From assembly GCA_013152475.1 (NCBI GenBank), contig JAADGH010000197.1:19761-83760 (forward strand): a DNA stretch of 64,000 nucleotides. Reading direction: 5' to 3'. The position numbers were made by a program, and so were the translations under genes. The stretch comes from Planctomycetota bacterium. GTDB lineage: Bacteria; Planctomycetota; Brocadiia; JAADGH01. Of the stretch, positions 28,682 through 36,048 are shown one piece after another (position 1 is the stretch's first letter; each line of letters opens with the position of its first letter). The notes under the pieces were generated by a model. The model had not been told where the DNA came from, did not search any database, and saw only the letters and a program-made list of their open reading frames with translations.

Positions 28682-28777
28682 ATTTAGCCAAGTGTGGTGG
28701 GTCGATATCTGACCTCCGTCATTCCCGCGTAAGCGAGAATGACACGGCTAAATCCTCATCACTACATTTGGCTAAAT
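28682..28777. repeat. MITE-like element with 18-bp terminal inverted repeats
   Basis: ATTTAGCCAAGTGTGGTG (28682-28699) is matched in inverse by CACTACATTTGGCTAAAT (28760-28777) with two mismatches. The 60-base core contains the dispersed hairpin ATTCCCGC-GTAA-GCGAGAAT (28721-28740). No coding capacity; a non-autonomous element or its relic is the simplest reading. Confidence 0.55.
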
Positions 28778-28799
28778 GGTTGCGCTCTGTTTGGTTCGC

Positions 28800-29050
28800 G
28801 GAACCCCTGTATTGTCCTTGCAAGGAGTCACGCGCGTCGAGTGACGACGAAGCAATCTGGCGGATCGGCGGTGATCGAGCGTGCGAGATCGCGTCGTCGC
28901 CTCTTTCTCGTTCCGAGGCTCTGCCTCGGAACGGGTCATCCGTCAGGCTCTGCCTGACTCCTTTCGCAGCACAGAGACGGAACCGAAGGGCTATGCCGTC
29001 CCGAGGCTTCTCGCGATGACACAACGGAGGCGATGAGGAAACTCTCCCGG
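28800..29050. repeat. Dispersed hairpin-rich repeat, copy B (inverted relative to copy A)
   Basis: It contains CGTTCCGAGGC-TCT-GCCTCGGAACG (28909-28933) and GTCAGGC-TCT-GCCTGAC (28942-28958) separated by GGTCATCC, as in copy A reversed. Flanking blocks (GCGATCTCGCACGCTCGAT and GGGACGGCATAGCCCTTCGG, read on the minus strand) are also shared. Loop bases differ (AAA/AGA versus TCT) while stems are kept, which suggests structure is conserved. Confidence 0.75.
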
Positions 29051-29060
29051 TTCAAACTCC

Positions 29061-29089
29061 TTGACATCGAACGCTCTGGCGGATAGACT
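29061..29089 (+). promoter_or_regulatory. Promoter of the LptF/LptG-like gene pair
   Basis: Perfect -35 TTGACA (29061-29066), 17-base spacer, -10 TAGACT (29084-29089, 4/6). It is about 100 bases upstream of the first permease ATG. Confidence 0.6.
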
Positions 29090-29189
29090 ATGAGGTTTGG
29101 TTGCAGGGCAGGGATGCCGTCGGTGACGAAGGCGTTGGATCTGTGGGCCATACGTCATGTGAGTGCATGCCGCCATGAGGGCGAAGTAG

Positions 29190-30926
29190 ATGCGCACGTT
29201 GCACAAGTATATCGCCGAGGAGCTGATGAGGGGTTTTCTCATCTCCTTCCTGGTGTTGCTGGTTATCATCTTTGTCGGCTTTGCCATACGGCTTGTCCAC
29301 CAGGGGATGGATATTGTCCAGGTGAAGTTCGTCTTCCCCCATTTGGCCATGCAGTCGTTTCCCTATACCATTCCCCTGTCGCTGCTCATTGCGGTGATCA
29401 TGACCTATGGGCGTCTCTCGGCCGACAACGAGATCACTGCGCTCCGAAGCAGCGGCATCCACCTCCAGATGATCGTGACCCCGACCATGATCATCGCCGT
29501 CCTCTTCAGCATCGTCTCGTTTTTTGTCATTGCGAAGATGGTACCCTACTCCGAACGGCAGATCCGGTCCATCATGATGGATGCCACGACCTGGACAAGT
29601 ATGATCGAGGACCTGGGCAAGACCCAGAAACGCATCCGCCTGCAGGGATGGCTGATCTATGTAGACAAGCAGGACGAGGACGGGACGCTTCACGGGATCT
29701 CGATCTACCGCGTCTCACAGGAGTTTGTGGCCGAGACCTACGACGCCAAGCGGGGCCGGATTGATGTGGTGAACGAGAACGCCCGGATTCATCTGGAGAA
29801 CGGGTTCTTCACCAAACAGAACTACGAGCGCCCGGACGATGTGAAGACGATCCATTTCAACACGTTTGACGTGGGCATTCCCATCAACCAAAACCCCGAG
29901 ACGGAGGACTATCACAATCCTCGGTTCCTGTCCCTTTTTAAGCAGTGGAGATCACTCGCCAAACTGCGGGAGAGAATCAAGGGCCATAACGAGATATTCT
30001 CCGATCCCGCCGCAGCGAGGAAATACTGGGTGAAGAAGCGCGATACACTGGACGTCAAGTGCAACGAGGTCCGCCATCAGGTCAACGATCTCAAGAGCAA
30101 GATCACGCACTTGGACGAGCGCGAAAAAAAAGACAGGCGTATGCTCGAGGAGTTTGAAATCTCGCGGAAAGAAAATGCGGCGGCGGTCTACGCCCAGCAG
30201 AAACACTGGCAGCGCATGAAGCAGGAGACGGACGCGAAAGCGGCCGAGTTGGAGAGAAAACATGACGAGCAACTGGGGCTCCTCAAAAAACTGAAAACGG
30301 CCGGCGCCAACACAGACGGGGCAGGCGGTGACTCGGTCGTTGACGAAGAGGATGCGAAGCGGCTTCGCATTCTGAACGCGGAAATTGCGGGCTTGAAGGA
30401 CATGATCCTTCGCCTGCAGAAGAACACGGCCTCGGCGAAGGAGGCCTATGAGAGCGCCCGACAGGTCCTGAAAGACGTGGATGGTCGCATCGCCGACCTC
30501 AAGTTCTCCCTCGACAGCGCCGCCACGCTGCGGGAGGAGTTCAGCAGACAGATCGAGGAGCTGCAAGGGGAGGTTGCCGAGTATGCGAAGGAACGCAAAG
30601 AAGCCAACAAGAACTGCTGCCAGGCCATCGAACAGCAGGAGGCCTATGAACTGCGAATCATGATCAACGAGTCCATCGCGCTCTCCTTCTCCTGTCTTGC
30701 CTTCGTCCTCGCTGCCGTGCCTCTGGGCATCTACTCCAGGCACGGGCACGTCCTCGTCGCCATGGCGATCGGGTTCGCCCTGGCATTGTCGTATTTTGGA
30801 ATCCTCATGGTCGGGCGTTTGCTCGCGCAAGATCGGTACCTGCCGTGCTGGATTTCCCTCTGGAGTGCGGATATTATCATCGGTGCGCTTGGCATAATAC
30901 TTTTGGCGAATGTGTTTCGGAAATGA
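29190..30926 (+). CDS. LptF/LptG family LPS-export permease with coiled-coil insertion
   Basis: The 578-residue inner-membrane protein has the YjgP/YjgQ layout: three N-terminal membrane segments (about 15-36, 50-72, 98-120), a periplasmic region and three C-terminal segments (about 495-575). LHKYIAEELMRGFLISFLVLL is a typical opening. Normal members have about 350-400 residues; here about 200 extra residues (about 253-483) form a highly charged coiled coil in the periplasmic part, rich in K/E heptads. The first half after the membrane segments still has the jelly-roll-like sequence (RIRLQGWLIYVDKQDEDGTLHGISIYRV). The gene overlaps its partner by four bases (ATGA). Confidence 0.85.
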   Translation: MRTLHKYIAEELMRGFLISFLVLLVIIFVGFAIRLVHQGMDIVQVKFVFPHLAMQSFPYTIPLSLLIAVIMTYGRLSADNEITALRSSGIHLQMIVTPTMIIAVLFSIVSFFVIAKMVPYSERQIRSIMMDATTWTSMIEDLGKTQKRIRLQGWLIYVDKQDEDGTLHGISIYRVSQEFVAETYDAKRGRIDVVNENARIHLENGFFTKQNYERPDDVKTIHFNTFDVGIPINQNPETEDYHNPRFLSLFKQWRSLAKLRERIKGHNEIFSDPAAARKYWVKKRDTLDVKCNEVRHQVNDLKSKITHLDEREKKDRRMLEEFEISRKENAAAVYAQQKHWQRMKQETDAKAAELERKHDEQLGLLKKLKTAGANTDGAGGDSVVDEEDAKRLRILNAEIAGLKDMILRLQKNTASAKEAYESARQVLKDVDGRIADLKFSLDSAATLREEFSRQIEELQGEVAEYAKERKEANKNCCQAIEQQEAYELRIMINESIALSFSCLAFVLAAVPLGIYSRHGHVLVAMAIGFALALSYFGILMVGRLLAQDRYLPCWISLWSADIIIGALGIILLANVFRK

Positions 30927-32023
30927 AACTCAAAGACCGCACCCTTATCTCCATCCTGGACCGCTACATCGCCCTGAACTTCCTGGCGTACTTCGCCGTC
31001 TGCGCGCTGGCCCTGGTGGGGCTGCTCTTGCTGGTCCAGACCTTTCAGATGCTGCATAAATTCATCGACCACGGCTTCCCCAAGATGCTGTGGCTGCTGG
31101 GCCAGTATTATTTCTACAACATCCCCGTCATCCTCGCCAATATCTTCCCGGTCATGACCCTCGTCGGGGCGTCGTACTGCCTGGTCGAGATGACCAAAGG
31201 CAACGAAATGATCGCCCTCAAGGCATCGGGGGTCAGCATCTATCGCATCATCATGCCGGTCTTCGGCGCCACCGCCCTCATCGCCGTGCTCGGCGCCGCC
31301 AACCAGGAATGGTTCCTGCCCTTTATCGGCCCGAAGATCGAGAACTTCAAACGGGAGAACAATCTCACGCGGGACACGCTCTACGACAAATACGGCCGGA
31401 CGGAGGGAGGGCAGCTGAAGTACCGCGTCCACGAGTTCAACGTCGAAAACGCCGCCTTCCAGTACGGCGAGTTCACTCGCTTTGACCCGTCCGGCAACAA
31501 GATTATCGAATTCATCAAGGTCGACGAGGGCCAGTGGCTTGAAAAAGGAAAATGGGCCTGCCGCGGTGTTCACACGATCAAGTTCCTGGAAAACGGTCAG
31601 CAAGAGAAGGCCTACCGCGACGAGTATACCTTGGTTACGGACCTCACCCCGGACGACCTCCTCCAGGAGGACTTCATCCCCGGCTTCAGAAGTATTCATG
31701 ACCTGCGCTACCGCATCAAGAAGGAACCGGAGCGGGTCGACTTGAGGATGGCCCTTCAGGGCCGGTTCACCCACCCCCTCAGCGCCATCATCCTGCTCCT
31801 CATCGGCCTGCCTCCCGTCATCGGTTCCGAGCGCTTCTCTCGAAATCGCGTGCTCGGCATCGGCATCAGCCTCGCGGTCGGGGTGGGCTTCTATATCGTG
31901 AGCTTCGTCTGCAGCCACCTGGGCAAGCACGGCTACATCCCCACCCCCGCCATCGCCGCGTGGATGCCTGTCGTCATGTTCGGCGCGCTGGGCTTCTACT
32001 TCTTCGACGCCATGCGCACGTGA
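30923..32023 (+). CDS. LptF/LptG family LPS-export permease
   Basis: This 366-residue protein is the normal-length partner of the preceding permease. It shows three N-terminal segments (SILDRYIALNFLAYFAVCALALVG, the PVILANIFPVMTLVGASYCL segment and PVFGATALIAVLGAANQEWFLP), a periplasmic jelly-roll region and three C-terminal segments (HPLSAIILLLIGLPPVIG, VGVGFYIVSFVC, WMPVVMFGALGFYFF). LptF and LptG form a heterodimer with the LptB ATPase to extract lipopolysaccharide for transport to the outer membrane. The ATG at 30923 overlaps the upstream stop. lptA, lptB and lptC are not in the window. Which of the two is F or G cannot be fixed by eye. Confidence 0.88.
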   Translation: MKLKDRTLISILDRYIALNFLAYFAVCALALVGLLLLVQTFQMLHKFIDHGFPKMLWLLGQYYFYNIPVILANIFPVMTLVGASYCLVEMTKGNEMIALKASGVSIYRIIMPVFGATALIAVLGAANQEWFLPFIGPKIENFKRENNLTRDTLYDKYGRTEGGQLKYRVHEFNVENAAFQYGEFTRFDPSGNKIIEFIKVDEGQWLEKGKWACRGVHTIKFLENGQQEKAYRDEYTLVTDLTPDDLLQEDFIPGFRSIHDLRYRIKKEPERVDLRMALQGRFTHPLSAIILLLIGLPPVIGSERFSRNRVLGIGISLAVGVGFYIVSFVCSHLGKHGYIPTPAIAAWMPVVMFGALGFYFFDAMRT

Positions 32024-32035
32024 GCAGGTGTGATC

Positions 32036-34195
32036 TCACCGGAGCCGAAGCCGGAACACGCCGCCCCCCTCCGTGCCGGCGTAGAGGGTTCGACCGTCGC
32101 AGGAGATGTCCAGGGAAAGGATGGACCGCGTGATCATGGGGCTGCTCACACGCCGCCAGCTCTCGCCCCTGTCGGTGGAAAGGTAAAGCCCCATCCGCCA
32201 GTCCCCGGCGTAGAGGACCCGCGTATCAAAGGGATCGATGACCAAACTGCGGATCGACGCCTCCGCATCCATGCCCCTGTTGGTTCGCCGCCAGGTCTTG
32301 CCCCCGTCGGCGCTCTTGAACGTCCCGCCGCCCTCGGCGCCGAGGTAGATCAGGGACGGGTTCTGCGGGTCATACCGGATCGCACGGATGTCGGGATGGT
32401 CCGGGCCGCAGTCCATCTTCTTCCACGACGCGCCCCCGTCGGTCGTCTCGTAAAGCCCCTCGTAGAGCACCGCCGCGAGCGCACGGTTTGGATCGGCGGG
32501 GTGAACGGCGATGTCCAGCACGTTCATGCACGTCAGCGCCAGCCCCTCGTTGGCGGTCTGCCACGTCCGGCCGCCATCGGTGGATCGGTAGATGCCCCCG
32601 CCGTCGGGCAAGGGGTGCAGGGGATACTCGTCGTAGCACCGCTCGCAGACGGCGACGGCATAGACGATATCCGGCCGGGAGGGCGCATGGACGAAACAGC
32701 GCACGCCGCCGCGCAACCGCCCGCCCTCGGGGGTCTTCAGCTCCGCCACCTGCCTCCACTCCGCGCCGTCGCTGTCACTGAAAAAGATCGACCCGGAGTA
32801 CATGTCGCTGCCGAGGAGCCAGCCTTTGCGAGTCGGGTGAGACGTCACGGATACGAAATAATCGCGCCCATTGAGCAGGCCCCGGTTCAATCCCTTCCAT
32901 GTCGTCCCGCGGTCGCTGCTCTTGAAGATGCCGCTCAGCGACCCGGCATACACCACGTTCGGGTCCTGCCGCGAGGCATTGACGATGGGTACGATGTTGC
33001 CGGAGTAGCCGTTGTTGAAGGGCCGCCAGGTCTTGCCGCCGTCCACCGTCTTGAAGATGCCGGCAAACTGGTTGTTCGAGTAGATGACATCCGGATCCTT
33101 CGGATCGATGGCCATATGAAAGGGCACGCCGAAGGCCGAGCCGTCGGTCACGGCGGGGCGCATCTCCCAGGTCCTGCCGGCGTCCCTGGTGATATAGATC
33201 CGGTTCGCCGCGCCGGCCACCAGCATGTCAGGATTGCCGGGGCACATGGCCAGGGCGATGACGATCAATGGCTCGTCGGGGGCCAGGACGGCCTGCCAGG
33301 TCTTGCCGCCGTCGGTGGTTTTGTAGATTCCGCCGAAGGCGCTGTGCATCTTCGATGCGTCCCCCCCGGTAGCGGCGTAGAGGACGTTCGAGTCGCGCGG
33401 GTCCATGAGGATCTCGTTCACGGCCCAGTTGTCGAGGCCGTCGTTGATCTCGGCCCACGTCTTCCCGCCGTCGCAGCTCTTCAAGACGCCGTTTTCATCC
33501 GAAGGGATTTTGACGGAGATGCCGGTGGAGGCGTAGAGCGTGTCCGGTCCTCTCGGATCGATGATAATCCGTGTGACGGGCGCGCCGGCCCGGTGGATCT
33601 CCCGCCAGGTCTCGCCGCCGTCGATGGTCTTCAGGATCGCGCCGAGGGAGGGTTTGTCGTCGCGTTCGCCGCGTACGTCGGCGCCGCAGTAGACGGTGTT
33701 CGGGTCCGTAGGATGGAAGGCGAAGGTCATGATGGTGGCGCCGTAGTCGTATTTCGGCACGCCGTTGTTCCTGATGCGCCAGGTCCTTCCCGCATCGGTC
33801 GACTTGTAGATGGACCAATTCCATTCCGATCCGGCCCACATGACGTTCGGGTTTCGCGGGTCGATCTCCAGAACAAAAATCGGGATGGCATCCTCGCTTG
33901 GACCGCAGCGGGTGACGATGCCGTTGTTGATCGAGGTCCAAGACTTGCCGCCGTTCGTGCTCCGGTTAATGCCGCTCCACAAGTCGGTCATGAAGACGGT
34001 GTTGTGGTCCCTCGGATGAATCTTGACATCGTAGCTCAGCGCCCCGTGCGGTCCGCCGAGGTTTTTCCAGGCAAGTTGGTCGAGGGGTTTGATCGGATCG
34101 GCCGCATGGAGAACATTCACCGACAGAAGCAGCAGTGCAAAGCCCCCCCCGCGAACGAGTCCCCCAATCTGCATTTTGCATCTTGCATCTTGCAT
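32036..34195 (-). CDS. Exported Asp-box (BNR) multi-blade beta-propeller protein
   Basis: The protein of about 719 residues has a signal peptide (FALLLLSVNVLHAAD) and consists almost wholly of propeller blades with about thirteen Asp-box motifs of the form S/T-x-D-x-G-x-T-W (STDAGRTW, TIDGGETW, TTDGGKTW, TVDGGKTW, SSDRGTTW, STDGGRTW, SADGGKTW, STDRGESW and variants). This resembles the tandem-propeller layout of sortilin/VPS10 and GH74-like proteins. No catalytic residues can be named. Four heptamer repeats overlap the start region; ATG 34195 and ATG 34174 are both in frame and neither has a good ribosome site. It ends 12 bases from the convergent permease gene. It may be co-transcribed with the M55 gene. 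Confidence 0.8.
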   Translation of the reverse strand: MQDARCKMQIGGLVRGGGFALLLLSVNVLHAADPIKPLDQLAWKNLGGPHGALSYDVKIHPRDHNTVFMTDLWSGINRSTNGGKSWTSINNGIVTRCGPSEDAIPIFVLEIDPRNPNVMWAGSEWNWSIYKSTDAGRTWRIRNNGVPKYDYGATIMTFAFHPTDPNTVYCGADVRGERDDKPSLGAILKTIDGGETWREIHRAGAPVTRIIIDPRGPDTLYASTGISVKIPSDENGVLKSCDGGKTWAEINDGLDNWAVNEILMDPRDSNVLYAATGGDASKMHSAFGGIYKTTDGGKTWQAVLAPDEPLIVIALAMCPGNPDMLVAGAANRIYITRDAGRTWEMRPAVTDGSAFGVPFHMAIDPKDPDVIYSNNQFAGIFKTVDGGKTWRPFNNGYSGNIVPIVNASRQDPNVVYAGSLSGIFKSSDRGTTWKGLNRGLLNGRDYFVSVTSHPTRKGWLLGSDMYSGSIFFSDSDGAEWRQVAELKTPEGGRLRGGVRCFVHAPSRPDIVYAVAVCERCYDEYPLHPLPDGGGIYRSTDGGRTWQTANEGLALTCMNVLDIAVHPADPNRALAAVLYEGLYETTDGGASWKKMDCGPDHPDIRAIRYDPQNPSLIYLGAEGGGTFKSADGGKTWRRTNRGMDAEASIRSLVIDPFDTRVLYAGDWRMGLYLSTDRGESWRRVSSPMITRSILSLDISCDGRTLYAGTEGGGVFRLRLR

Positions 34196-34197
34196 TC
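34170..34197. repeat. Heptamer tandem repeat at the Asp-box gene start
   Basis: Four 7-base units (TGCATTT, TGCATCT, TGCATCT, TGCATTC on the plus strand) each carry an ATG on the minus strand. Because 7 is not a multiple of 3, neighbouring ATGs fall in different frames; only 34195 and 34174 read into the gene. Confidence 0.7.
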
Positions 34198-34242
34198 TGA
34201 CTTCTGCTTTTTGCGCTTCGACCCTTCGACTCCTCGACTCGT

Positions 34243-35103
34243 TCACTCCCCGGCTTCCTGCTCCTCCAGCCACTTCTTCAGCAGCGACTTCGGCAGGGCG
34301 GGCTGGCGGTGGCCGGGTTCCATGGGCCAAACCGGAAGCTCCTGGAGATCGTAGTGGTACGTCTGGCACAGGCGCTCCTTGACCAAGGCGATGAAGTCGT
34401 CCCCTTCCAACACAGTCGCCGGCGGCTTGCCGGGGCCGGGCGGGTGGCCGATCTTGTAGGGTGGATCGATCTTGAACGGCGGAATCTCCGGCCTCCGGTC
34501 CAATCCCTTTTTTACACCTTCGCGAATCATCTCCCGTGCGCGCTGCGGCGTCCATGACTTGGCGTTGTAGGGCGAGAGGGCCTCCTTGACGGCAACGGTG
34601 ACCATCTTCGGCACGAGGTCTTTCACCTGCGCCGTGGCCGTGTCGTCGCCCGAGCAGAAGACGCACGGCACGTCGTAATACCCCGCGATGGCCATGGCCA
34701 TGCCCGCCTCGCCGAACTGAATGCCGTTCACGTCCCATGCCGAGTGGGCGAGCACGCCGTTCGTTCCCGCCATGGCGTGCTGAGCGACGCAGATCAGGGC
34801 GTAGATGCTCTTGTCGAAGCACGGCATCCAGAAGGGCTGGCGCGTGAGGGGACCGTGGATGATCTGCGCGGCGGGGTTGAGCTCCTCGAAGAGGATGCTG
34901 TAGCCGCTGCCGTGGGAGTCGTTGACGAGAATCTCCGTTGCACCGGCATCGAGGGCCCCCTCGATGGCGGCATTCACCTCACCGGTGAGGAGCTTGTGCA
35001 TCCGCTTGCGGTGGCGGTAGTTCCAGAGGCTCGTGTCGTTCCGGTCCTCGAAATGCACCATGCCCGCAACGCCTTCGATGTCGGTGTGAATGTAGATCTT
35101 CAT
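34243..35103 (-). CDS. M55 family D-aminopeptidase-like protein (DppA-like)
   Basis: The 286-residue protein matches the DppA/M55 zinc peptidases, which form decameric self-compartmentalised D-aminopeptidases. The opening IHTDIEGVAG carries the D-x-E zinc ligands (D8, E10). NDSHGSG supplies the histidine at about 64, VAQHAMAG a second histidine, and the downstream FGEAGMAMAIAGYYDVPCVFCSGDD block is typical. The usual length is about 270-280, so it is complete. No signal peptide, so it is cytosolic. No peptide transporter is adjacent; D-amino-acid peptide recycling is the family role, not shown here. The ATG at 35103 lacks a strong ribosome site. Confidence 0.87.
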   Translation of the reverse strand: MKIYIHTDIEGVAGMVHFEDRNDTSLWNYRHRKRMHKLLTGEVNAAIEGALDAGATEILVNDSHGSGYSILFEELNPAAQIIHGPLTRQPFWMPCFDKSIYALICVAQHAMAGTNGVLAHSAWDVNGIQFGEAGMAMAIAGYYDVPCVFCSGDDTATAQVKDLVPKMVTVAVKEALSPYNAKSWTPQRAREMIREGVKKGLDRRPEIPPFKIDPPYKIGHPPGPGKPPATVLEGDDFIALVKERLCQTYHYDLQELPVWPMEPGHRQPALPKSLLKKWLEEQEAGE

Positions 35104-35197
35104 GGTGCGCGACCACCCTTCTGGAGTCCTGTGTTGATGACCTTCCTTACCGGATGGATTCTAACACCTATCCCGCCCGGAGGTCAAGCCGGGGCGC

Positions 35198-35226
35198 TTT
35201 ACATTTCGGGGGCGGCGTGCTATCCT
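35198..35226 (+). promoter_or_regulatory. Promoter giving a leaderless ECF sigma mRNA
   Basis: TTTACA (35198-35203, 5/6), 17-base spacer, TATCCT (35221-35226, 4/6). Only six bases separate the -10 from the ATG at 35233, so transcription should start at or next to the A of the start codon. No ribosome site precedes that ATG. Confidence 0.55.
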
Positions 35227-35232
35227 CCGCTC

Positions 35233-35967
35233 ATGGTATCCAAAGAGCAAGACCCTCTATCACCGGAGTTCGCGACCACGCGGTGGAGCATCGTGCTGGC
35301 CGCAGGTAGGGAGGGCACACCCCGGGCCCGGGAGGCGCTCGCCACGCTGTGCCAAGCCTATTGGTATCCCTTATATGCCTACGTTCGGCGACAGGGCCAC
35401 AATGCCGATGAGGCCCAGGACCTGACGCAGGGGTTTTTCGCGCAGTTCATCGAGAAGAATTACTTCAGGGCCCTCGACCCGAAGAAGGGAAAGTTCCGGG
35501 CATACCTCTTGGCCTCGATGAAACACTTCCTCGCGAACGAGTGGGACCGGGCCCATGCCCAGAAACGCGGTGGGCGCCAGGTTCCCATCTCTCTCGATTT
35601 TGAGGGCGCCGAGGGACGCTACAGCCGGGAGCCGGCGCACGATCTGACCCCGGAAAGAATCTTTGAGCGCCGTTGGGCGCTGACACTGCTGGACCAGGTG
35701 TTGGCCCGCCTCCGCCAGGACTTCCTGAAGTCGGGAAAGGAAGAGCGGTTTGAGCGGTTGAAGGTGTTCCTGACGGCAGGCAAGAAGACCGTCCCCTACA
35801 GGGAGGTGGCCGCGGAACTCGGCCTGAGCGAGGGCGCGGTGAAGGTGGCGATTCATCGCCTGCGGAAGCGCTACCGTAACCACCTGCGCGCGGAAATCGC
35901 GCAGACGGTGAGCAATCCCTCCGAGATCGACGAGGAGATTCGCCACCTGTTCTCGGCGCTGGGGTGA
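35233..35967 (+). CDS. ECF-like RNA polymerase sigma factor paired with a Ser/Thr kinase
   Basis: The 244-residue product begins ATTRWSIVLAAG, the hallmark opening of a planctomycete/acidobacterial ECF group. Region 2 contains YPLYAYVRRQGHNADEAQDLTQGFFAQFIEKNY and FRAYLLASMKHFLANEWDR; region 4 has the helix-turn-helix VPYREVAAELGLSEGAVKVAIHRLRKRYR. It is followed after 81 bases by a zinc-ribbon Ser/Thr kinase, a pairing seen in this ECF group, in which phosphorylation is thought to control sigma activity instead of a zinc-finger anti-sigma. The ATG at 35233 is preferred over upstream in-frame starts because homology starts here and a promoter abuts it. Confidence 0.9.
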   Translation: MVSKEQDPLSPEFATTRWSIVLAAGREGTPRAREALATLCQAYWYPLYAYVRRQGHNADEAQDLTQGFFAQFIEKNYFRALDPKKGKFRAYLLASMKHFLANEWDRAHAQKRGGRQVPISLDFEGAEGRYSREPAHDLTPERIFERRWALTLLDQVLARLRQDFLKSGKEERFERLKVFLTAGKKTVPYREVAAELGLSEGAVKVAIHRLRKRYRNHLRAEIAQTVSNPSEIDEEIRHLFSALG

Positions 35968-35984
35968 AAAAATCCGAAAAAAGC

Positions 35985-36013
35985 TGTAACTCTCGCGGTG
36001 GTTTGCTTCTGTT
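35985..36013 (+). promoter_or_regulatory. Possible ECF-type promoter before the kinase gene
   Basis: TGTAAC (35985-35990) resembles the AAC-containing -35 of ECF promoters; the region 16 bases on (TTCTGTT) is a weak -10. It is placed between sigma gene and kinase gene, where autoregulation would be expected. Weak evidence. Confidence 0.3.
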
Positions 36014-36048
36014 GGGGTAGAAGCGGATGGTTCGAAAGGAGTATCGAG

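Larger units (their letters stand above)
28470..29189. other. 720-base gene-free gap rich in repeats
   Basis: This divergent gap carries a small element with terminal inverted repeats (28682-28777), dispersed repeat copy B (about 28800-29050) and the promoter for the LptF/G-like pair (29061-29089). No gene is supported; open frames across it are interrupted or follow repeat sequence. The part next to the isomerase-like gene (28470-28680) shows nothing further. Confidence 0.65.

Noticed and set aside
28426..29019. Open frame across the gap left of the LptF/G-like genes
   Set aside because: It runs through the MITE-like element and the dispersed hairpins, so it is repeat sequence rather than a gene.
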